Below are positions 59,023-64,000 of a stretch of DNA of 64,000 nucleotides, piece after piece. The stretch is taken from NCBI GenBank assembly GCA_026014465.1, contig JAOZID010000004.1:124001-188000 (forward strand), read 5' to 3'. Origin of the DNA: Candidatus Bathyarchaeota archaeon. GTDB lineage: Archaea; Thermoproteota; Bathyarchaeia; Bathyarchaeales; Bathycorpusculaceae. Within the stretch, counting starts at the first letter, position 1. Each line of letters starts with the position of its first letter. The notes beneath the pieces were generated by a model, which ran no database searches, had not been told where the DNA came from, and saw nothing but the letters and a program-made list of their open reading frames with translations. The position numbers and the translations under genes are program-made.

Positions 59023-59913
59023 TTACTGGTAGATTTTTGCCCAGTTGTTTACTATGCGGTTCATTTCGGCGAATTCGTTGTTGTTTAGCCATTCTCGGAA
59101 GCTGTTGCTGTGGACTGCGAAGCGTGCGATTTGTTTTGCGTTTTCGGAGTCATGCACCAGTAGGAGGACGCCTTTGAGGTCGTGCCTGCTTAGGTACGCT
59201 ACGGTTTTGAGTAATGCTTCGGTTTTTTCGTCGTTAAGCATCTCACCGCTAAGCTCCACCACGACGGGTTTTTTGAGGATTTTTAGGAAGTCTCGGGTTA
59301 GCAGGTCTACCCAGTAGTTAGTCATGTAATCCCGCGACGATAAGGGCACATGGAAGTAATCCACCATCGGCGCTATGGCTTCAAAATCTATGCCAAAGCG
59401 TTCCTTAGCCAGCAACGGGTCAGGGTACATTTCTACTGCAAAGGTTCCTTTGGTTAATGCTTTGGCTTTTGCGATGAAGTCTGTTGTGGTTTTTGCTCGC
59501 CAGTCTACCCAGTTTAGGTTGCTTTTGCGCCAAAGCTCTACGCAGCGTGGGCAGACACAGTATTCTTCTTCGGGAAAATGATACAGGTTTAACGTGATTC
59601 CTTGGATGTCTTCGCGGTTTAGCTTTTCTATGTAGTTGAGGACTTTTGCTCGATACTCTGGGTTGGTGGGGCAAATATAATCAAACACAAAATTCGAGTG
59701 CCTGTTGCGCCGTAGGGCTTTTTTGCCGTTGCTGCCTACCGCTACGATGCTGGGGTCTTCCCTAATCGCTTTAGCGTCACAAAAACAGGTTACGTCGTTT
59801 TGCATGTGTTTGCCCGCGGGGTTGGCTTGCCCGTCAACCCATTTAGCGAAGTAAACAGGCATGTCAAAGCCTTCCACTTCTTCAGGGGCATAAGTTACTA
59901 GTCCCATTTGCAT
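59023..59913 (-). CDS. TIM-barrel-like protein with CxCPRC motif (paralog A)
   Basis: About 296 residues from ATG 59913, with AGAGGATGG upstream; the frame continues further but lacks similarity. It shares with the gene at 61358 a CVCPRC motif, W(V/L)DWRAKTTTDFIA, PDPLLAKERFGIDF and KKPVVVE. The alternating strand/helix pattern suggests a TIM barrel of glycoside-hydrolase-like type, in which a C.C..C cluster is common. No catalytic acids are proven. It is divergent from the ferredoxin-CbiZ genes over a 62-bp promoter region. Confidence 0.65.
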   Translation of the reverse strand: MQMGLVTYAPEEVEGFDMPVYFAKWVDGQANPAGKHMQNDVTCFCDAKAIREDPSIVAVGSNGKKALRRNRHSNFVFDYICPTNPEYRAKVLNYIEKLNREDIQGITLNLYHFPEEEYCVCPRCVELWRKSNLNWVDWRAKTTTDFIAKAKALTKGTFAVEMYPDPLLAKERFGIDFEAIAPMVDYFHVPLSSRDYMTNYWVDLLTRDFLKILKKPVVVELSGEMLNDEKTEALLKTVAYLSRHDLKGVLLLVHDSENAKQIARFAVHSNSFREWLNNNEFAEMNRIVNNWAKIYQ

Positions 59914-59974
59914 GCTCGTCCATCCTCTCGCGCAACAAATATATTTTTGGTACTTATTAAACTGTTGACTTCCC

Positions 59975-60202
59975 ATGGACACACGCAAGACTCACATAGC
60001 TATTGACCACAACAAATGCCCTCCCTGTCCCGATATGGTCTGCCTTGGTGTTTGCCCGCAAGGAATTTTAGAACCCGCAGACGACAACAAACCCCACGTA
60101 ACCAACGTTTCTTCCTGCACTAAATGCGGAGTCTGCGCCGACTTGTGCCCCGAAAAAGCCATTACCATAACCAAAAATAACTGCGAGCAGACTAACAAGT
60201 AG
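59975..60202 (+). CDS. 2[4Fe-4S] ferredoxin
   Basis: 75 residues. Cluster 1 ligands are Cys15-x2-Cys18-x4-Cys23-x3-Cys27 (a modified spacing before CP), and cluster 2 is Cys48-x2-Cys51-x2-Cys54-x3-Cys58-Pro, the standard form. It ends 15 bp before cbiZ and should be co-transcribed with it. A ferredoxin beside corrinoid remodelling and B12 radical SAM genes suggests an electron donor for cobalt reduction or for radical SAM chemistry (inference). Confidence 0.88.
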   Translation: MDTRKTHIAIDHNKCPPCPDMVCLGVCPQGILEPADDNKPHVTNVSSCTKCGVCADLCPEKAITITKNNCEQTNK

Positions 60203-60217
60203 AGAGGAGCGAGCTCT

Positions 60218-61315
60218 GTGAACGAAATTGCCCTAGTAGGCAACGGCATCAAACTAGTTGTCGACGAAAACATAATCGCCGTGGTTTCAAAAAACCCCCT
60301 AACCGCAACAGGCTCAGCCATCCACAACGGCGGCGGACTAAAACAAACCCGAATTATCGCTAACACCCAAGTCACCGCGGAATACGGTGACAGCCACCTT
60401 CACCTAGACCCCGAAGCCTTCATTTTGCAAGCAGTCAAAAAACTCGGGTTAAACGACGCCTTCATGGGGATGATAACTTTTGCCATGGTCAAAGACTTCG
60501 TGGTTGCCTCCAAAACCAGCGGAGACTTAGGCGTAAGCGTCATAGCAACCGCAGGATGCACACACGCAGAATCCTCAGGCGAAACAATCACGTTCCAAGA
60601 AACCACAGGAACCATTAACATCATGGTCATCATCGACGGCAACCCCGTAGACAGCGGCTTAGTTGGAACCATCATAACCGCTACTGAAGCTAAAACCGCC
60701 GCCCTGCAAGAGCTGGATTTGCGCAGCCGATACTCAGGGCAAACCGCGACAGGAACCGTAACCGACGCCATGGTCGTCGCCAAAACAGGACGCGGCGAGC
60801 GGCTTGATTACGGAGGTCCAGCCTCAGACCTAGGACAACTCGTTGGCTGCTGCACACGAAAAGCCGTCAAAGAAGCCGTTAGAAAAGCCCAAATCGGCGG
60901 CTACCCCCTTAACAGAACCCTGCTGCAGCGACTAGATGAGCGGCATTTGTCTGTTGAAAAAATGGCACAGGAACTCTCCAAAATCAAACGTTTAGGTCTA
61001 ACCCAAAACGCCCTACGCAACCTCCTAACACAGTCGCTAGAAAATAATCCCTTGTTTGCTTCTGCTGTTTTGGCTGCAGCGAAGCTTGATGAGGACTTCC
61101 AGAACGGCTTAGTTACGCCTGAACTTGGCGACGCCTCGGGTTTGGGCAAGGCTTTTGGTGGGCTTTTAGAAAAACCTGGCGGCGACGCAGACTCTACACC
61201 GTTGGTTTTGACTGCGGCAGAAGCTGAAATGATGGATTTGTCTCCTTTCCTAAAGCAAGCCTTGTTTGGGCTGGTGCAATCTGCTCTCTCTGATAAGGGA
61301 AACTGGAAAGCTTAA
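60218..61315 (+). CDS. cbiZ: adenosylcobinamide amidohydrolase CbiZ with C-terminal extension
   Basis: Cleaves the aminopropanol side chain of adenosylcobinamide to give adenosylcobyric acid, so that the loop can be rebuilt. 365 residues from GTG 60218. The N-terminal 225 or so form the CbiZ domain (NPLTATGSAIHNGGGLKQTR, VSVIATAGCTHAESSGE, GTITATEAKTAALQEL-like GTIITATEAKTAAL, TGTVTDAMVVAKTG). About 140 residues follow that I do not recognise, mostly helical with a Gly/Ala-rich middle. It fits with CbiB and CobD at 16.7-18.8 kb. Confidence 0.88.
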   Translation: MNEIALVGNGIKLVVDENIIAVVSKNPLTATGSAIHNGGGLKQTRIIANTQVTAEYGDSHLHLDPEAFILQAVKKLGLNDAFMGMITFAMVKDFVVASKTSGDLGVSVIATAGCTHAESSGETITFQETTGTINIMVIIDGNPVDSGLVGTIITATEAKTAALQELDLRSRYSGQTATGTVTDAMVVAKTGRGERLDYGGPASDLGQLVGCCTRKAVKEAVRKAQIGGYPLNRTLLQRLDERHLSVEKMAQELSKIKRLGLTQNALRNLLTQSLENNPLFASAVLAAAKLDEDFQNGLVTPELGDASGLGKAFGGLLEKPGGDADSTPLVLTAAEAEMMDLSPFLKQALFGLVQSALSDKGNWKA

Positions 61316-61357
61316 ATAACCTGCAAAATTAAATGCGTTAGCAATAAACAGGATAAA

Positions 61358-62275
61358 ATGGTGAAAACTGTGAAAACTGGAGTTTTCCTATATCAGCCCG
61401 AACCCGTTGAAGGCGTTGACATAAACTTTTACAGACTCAAATCTGAATCTGGCATTGTGGGAAAAGTAAACCCTGAAATGTACACTAACATTGCATGCTT
61501 TGGCGACAACTATATGGCTGAAAAGCGCCCTGACTGGGTGTCCGTCAGTTCAAATGGTCCTTCCCTTCGAACCAACAAACGCTACAACCTGCGCTGGGAC
61601 GTAGTTTGCATGACCAACCCTGAAGCCCGCGAATACAACCTCAAAATCATCAAAGAAGCAACCAAAGCCACCCCTGGCATTAGCATCAGCAGCCAACACT
61701 TCGCCGACTACGCTTTTTGCACGTGCCCAAGATGCATCGAACAGCAACGTAAAAGCGGCTTAAGCTGGCTAGACTGGAGAGCAAAAACAGTCACCGACTT
61801 CCTCGCAGAAGTCAAAGAAGTAGTCTCAGGCAAACCCCTCTACGTAAACATACTCCCCGACCCACTGCTGGGCAGAACCCGCTTTGGCTACGACTTCGAC
61901 GACATGGCACAATACGCCGACTACTTCGTAGTCCCCATGTTCTCCAAAGCATACCCCACCCCATGGTACTGGGAAACCATCGCAAGAGGCTTCAAGAGCG
62001 TCCTCAAAAAACCCGTCTTCGCTAACTTCTACGTCCGCGGACCCAACGAAACCTGGGAAACAGTCTCCCCAACCAACCAAATCATGACCGTAGCAACCCG
62101 CGTAGCCCGCACAGGCTTTGACGGCATCATCTTCCTAGCCGAAAAAGCAGACTACATCCGCGAATTCCAAAAGAACGCCGTAGCAGACAAAAAAACACGC
62201 GAATTCCTCAAAGGCCACGGCGGCGACGAAGTCCTAGACCTCTTCACCAAATGGGAATGCATGCAAAGAGCATAA
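61358..62275 (+). CDS. TIM-barrel-like protein with CxCPRC motif (paralog B)
   Basis: 305 residues from ATG 61358. It parallels paralog A at 59023: GVFLYQPEPVEGVD against GLVTYAPEEVEGFD, CTCPRCIEQQRKSGLSWLDW against CVCPRCVELWRKSNLNWVDW, PDPLLGRTRFGYDF, and VLKKPVFANF. It has about 43 bp between it and cbiZ and the same direction. Repetition of the family on both sides of ferredoxin-CbiZ suggests a shared pathway. A glycosidase-like or other TIM-barrel activity is possible; nothing further can be read. Confidence 0.65.
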   Translation: MVKTVKTGVFLYQPEPVEGVDINFYRLKSESGIVGKVNPEMYTNIACFGDNYMAEKRPDWVSVSSNGPSLRTNKRYNLRWDVVCMTNPEAREYNLKIIKEATKATPGISISSQHFADYAFCTCPRCIEQQRKSGLSWLDWRAKTVTDFLAEVKEVVSGKPLYVNILPDPLLGRTRFGYDFDDMAQYADYFVVPMFSKAYPTPWYWETIARGFKSVLKKPVFANFYVRGPNETWETVSPTNQIMTVATRVARTGFDGIIFLAEKADYIREFQKNAVADKKTREFLKGHGGDEVLDLFTKWECMQRA

Positions 62276-62429
62276 CCCACCCCCTCTTCTCTTTTCTAAA
62301 CTCAGAAATTTCTTGCACAAACCGTTCCTGTTTAGCTAACCTGTTTTCATTTTATCCTTGCGTTTGGTTTCTTGGGTTTTAGAAAACATTATATTTCATT
62401 TTGGCTAGGTGTGGTTATCTTAGTGGGGC

Positions 62430-63824
62430 ATGTCGGACATGAAAGTTACTTTGGTTAATCCTCCGTATCCGCCTAATGCGCATAGTCATCCGCCGTTTAT
62501 TCCGTTGGGTATTTGTTATTTGGGGGCGGTTGCTGAGCAGGCTGGGCATGAGGTTACGGTTATTGATTGTCAGGCGGAGCATTTGGATTATGACGCTTTT
62601 AAACGTCGTATTGAGAAGGTTCCTTCTGATGTTGTGGGTGTGACTTCGACTACGTTGTTGTATAAGTCGGCTGTGAATTTGATTAACAGCGCCAAAGAGG
62701 CTCACCCTGATGCGGTCACGATTTTGGGCGGTTCACACGCAAGCTTTTGGGACGTTAACGCCCTAAACGAAGTTCCCAGTTTGGATATTGTGGTGCGACG
62801 TGAAGGCGAGCAGACCTTCGTGGAAATCTTGGAGTGCCTAAAAAACAAGAAAAGCCTAGCAGGCGTACTGGGACTAACGTATCGCGGCACCGACGGAACC
62901 CCCAAACGCAACGAAGACCGCCCCTTCCTCCAAGACCTCGACTCGCTGCCCTTCCCCGCCTATCACCTACTGCCCCTAGACGCTTTTCACCGCATGGGCA
63001 AAACCATATTCCCCCTAACCACCAGCCGCGGATGCGTCCAATGGTGCGACTTTTGCAGTACGGTTCGAATGTTTGGACGAGGCTACCGTATGCGCAGCCC
63101 CAAAAACGTCGTCGACGAAATCGAACTGCTCCACAACAAATACGGCGAGAGCCAATTCACATTCTACGACGACGCCTTCACCGTAAACCGCGACCACGTG
63201 CTGGAGATGTGCGCGGAAATCAAAAAACGTGGTCTCAAAATCGAGTGGGACTGCGAAACCCGCGTTGACCTCGTCGACAAGGAACTGTTGCAGACCATGC
63301 ACGACACGGGTTGCTTGGCAGTTTGGTACGGCGTCGAATCTGGCAGCGAAAAGATTCTGGGGCAAATGAACAAGAAAATCAAGAAAGACCAAACCCGCGA
63401 AGCTTTTAAAATGACCCAAAAAACAGGGCTGATGGTTATAGCCAGCGCAATAATTGGGTTCCCAGGTGAAACCGAAGACACTGCATGGGAAACCATCAAC
63501 TTCATCAAAGAACTCAACCCCGACGACATCGGATTCTACGTTGCCACGCCCTACCCCGGAACCCCAATGTATGACGAGGTCATCAAAAACGGTTGGCTGC
63601 GCATAACTGACTTCAACAAATACGACACCGCCACCCCCACGTTCGAGACACCCTACTTGAGCATGGAGCGCATCCGAGAAATCCGCTACAAAGCCCACCA
63701 GCAATTCTATCTACGCCCCCGATACGTACTCAAAATGCTCCGACGCGGCGGAACCTACGGCAAATCAGGACTTAAAACCTCAGCAGCCTACGCCCTACGA
63801 GCCATGCACATAAAACTCTCCTAA
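62430..63824 (+). CDS. B12-binding-domain radical SAM protein (1)
   Basis: 464 residues. An N-terminal cobalamin-binding-type domain (VTLVNPPYPPN, GHEVTVIDCQ, TILGGSHASF) precedes a radical SAM core with Cys202-x3-Cys206-x2-Cys209 in SRGCVQWCDFCS, and FYDDAFTVNRDHV and YGVESGSEKIL follow. ATG 62430 or 62439 may be the start. Such proteins methylate or rearrange unactivated carbons with B12 and SAM; the substrate is unknown. A near-copy of its start begins at 63933. TATA-like ACATTATATTTC lies near 62385-62397. Confidence 0.88.
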   Translation: MSDMKVTLVNPPYPPNAHSHPPFIPLGICYLGAVAEQAGHEVTVIDCQAEHLDYDAFKRRIEKVPSDVVGVTSTTLLYKSAVNLINSAKEAHPDAVTILGGSHASFWDVNALNEVPSLDIVVRREGEQTFVEILECLKNKKSLAGVLGLTYRGTDGTPKRNEDRPFLQDLDSLPFPAYHLLPLDAFHRMGKTIFPLTTSRGCVQWCDFCSTVRMFGRGYRMRSPKNVVDEIELLHNKYGESQFTFYDDAFTVNRDHVLEMCAEIKKRGLKIEWDCETRVDLVDKELLQTMHDTGCLAVWYGVESGSEKILGQMNKKIKKDQTREAFKMTQKTGLMVIASAIIGFPGETEDTAWETINFIKELNPDDIGFYVATPYPGTPMYDEVIKNGWLRITDFNKYDTATPTFETPYLSMERIREIRYKAHQQFYLRPRYVLKMLRRGGTYGKSGLKTSAAYALRAMHIKLS

Positions 63825-63932
63825 CCCCGCCTTCTTCTTTTTGCTTCTTGTTTTTCTTTGGGTTTTTGCCTTTTTAGGAAAACAATTATATGATGTCTAA
63901 CCGTAGAACTCAACTTGCAGGCTTAAGTAAAA

Positions 63933-64000
63933 ATGAAAGTTACTTTAGTTAATCCTCCTTATCCGCCAGGTGTTCATTCTCATCCTCCGTTTATACCGCT
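63933..64000 (+). CDS. B12-binding-domain radical SAM protein (2), truncated by window end
   Basis: ATG 63933 begins a frame coding VTLVNPPYPPGVHSHPPFIP, nearly the same as residues 5-24 of the protein at 62430. It is a tandem paralog; only 22 residues are visible. A similar promoter (GGAAAACAATTATATGATG, about 63877-63895) precedes it. Confidence 0.8.
   Translation, partial: MKVTLVNPPYPPGVHSHPPFIP

Overview
The window is a chromosomal segment of an archaeon, most likely a TACK-group lineage and possibly a Bathyarchaeia-type genome. The evidence is a single unsplit RNA polymerase A gene (A' and A'' fused), an intact rpoB, the ribosomal proteins eL30 and eL38, a possible arcadin-1-like protein, archaeal NusA, aEF1B, CDC48, FEN1, NadM, Pth2, a GGR-family reductase, and archaeal BRE/TATA promoters. 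No rRNA, CRISPR array or complete insertion sequence was seen. One tRNA, tRNA-Gly(GCC), lies at 20555-20632. The lineage assignment is inference; no marker phylogeny could be run.

Layout. 1-12.7 kb: the end of an APC permease, an archaeal HTH regulator, pyrF, a small RHH protein missed by length cutoffs, acylphosphatase, an iron-sulfur flavoprotein, rtcA-trm5, a DUF371/winged-helix pair, glmS, pcm and fen1. 13.3-18.9 kb: a corrinoid salvage and assembly region with an RHH protein fused to an AIR-synthase-like domain, an ECF S component overlapping a stand-alone AIR-synthase-like protein (CblT/CblS-like), CobD and CbiB. 18.9-22.2 kb: a flippase-like membrane protein, eL38, tRNA-Gly, a RAM-domain protein and an orphan DNA methyltransferase. 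22.4-30.5 kb: the rpoB-rpoA-eL30-nusA operon. 30.5-37.7 kb: a putative structured RNA, a large secreted beta-propeller protein, a GIY-YIG protein, an SSP411-like thioredoxin-domain protein and a small regulator/membrane pair. 38-46.2 kb: HtrA behind a structured leader, methylthioadenosine/adenine salvage, an OB-fold protein, a Zn-ribbon protein, aEF1B, CDC48 and a GGR-family reductase. 46.2-47.7 kb: an AT-rich island of three unrecognised genes. 47.8-54.8 kb: pth2-truD and a nadM/GT-C-like membrane protein block. 54.9-64 kb: a corrinoid protein with MtrH, membrane proteins, then ferredoxin-CbiZ flanked by two paralogous TIM-barrel-like proteins and two tandem B12-binding radical SAM genes.

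How it fits together. Corrinoid chemistry recurs: import and activation of a lower-ligand precursor (proposed), aminopropanol phosphate synthesis and attachment (CobD, CbiB), corrinoid remodelling (CbiZ), and users of corrinoid (corrinoid protein/MtrH, B12-binding radical SAM enzymes). The most novel candidate is the region at 13.3-16.5 kb. An RHH DNA-binding domain is fused to a paralog of the neighbouring kinase-like protein, and it has lost an Asp of the glycine-rich motif. A decayed second copy of the same RHH gene start sits directly upstream of the transporter gene, next to a near-perfect palindrome. This suggests a regulator made from a duplicated enzyme that senses a cobamide precursor.

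Other sequence-level signals are a 45-53 bp G-rich repeat in three good copies and one degenerate copy, three genes with no ATG/GTG/TTG near their conserved N-terminus (suggesting ATT or ACG initiation), two structured RNA regions, and block-wise switching of codon style inside single genes.
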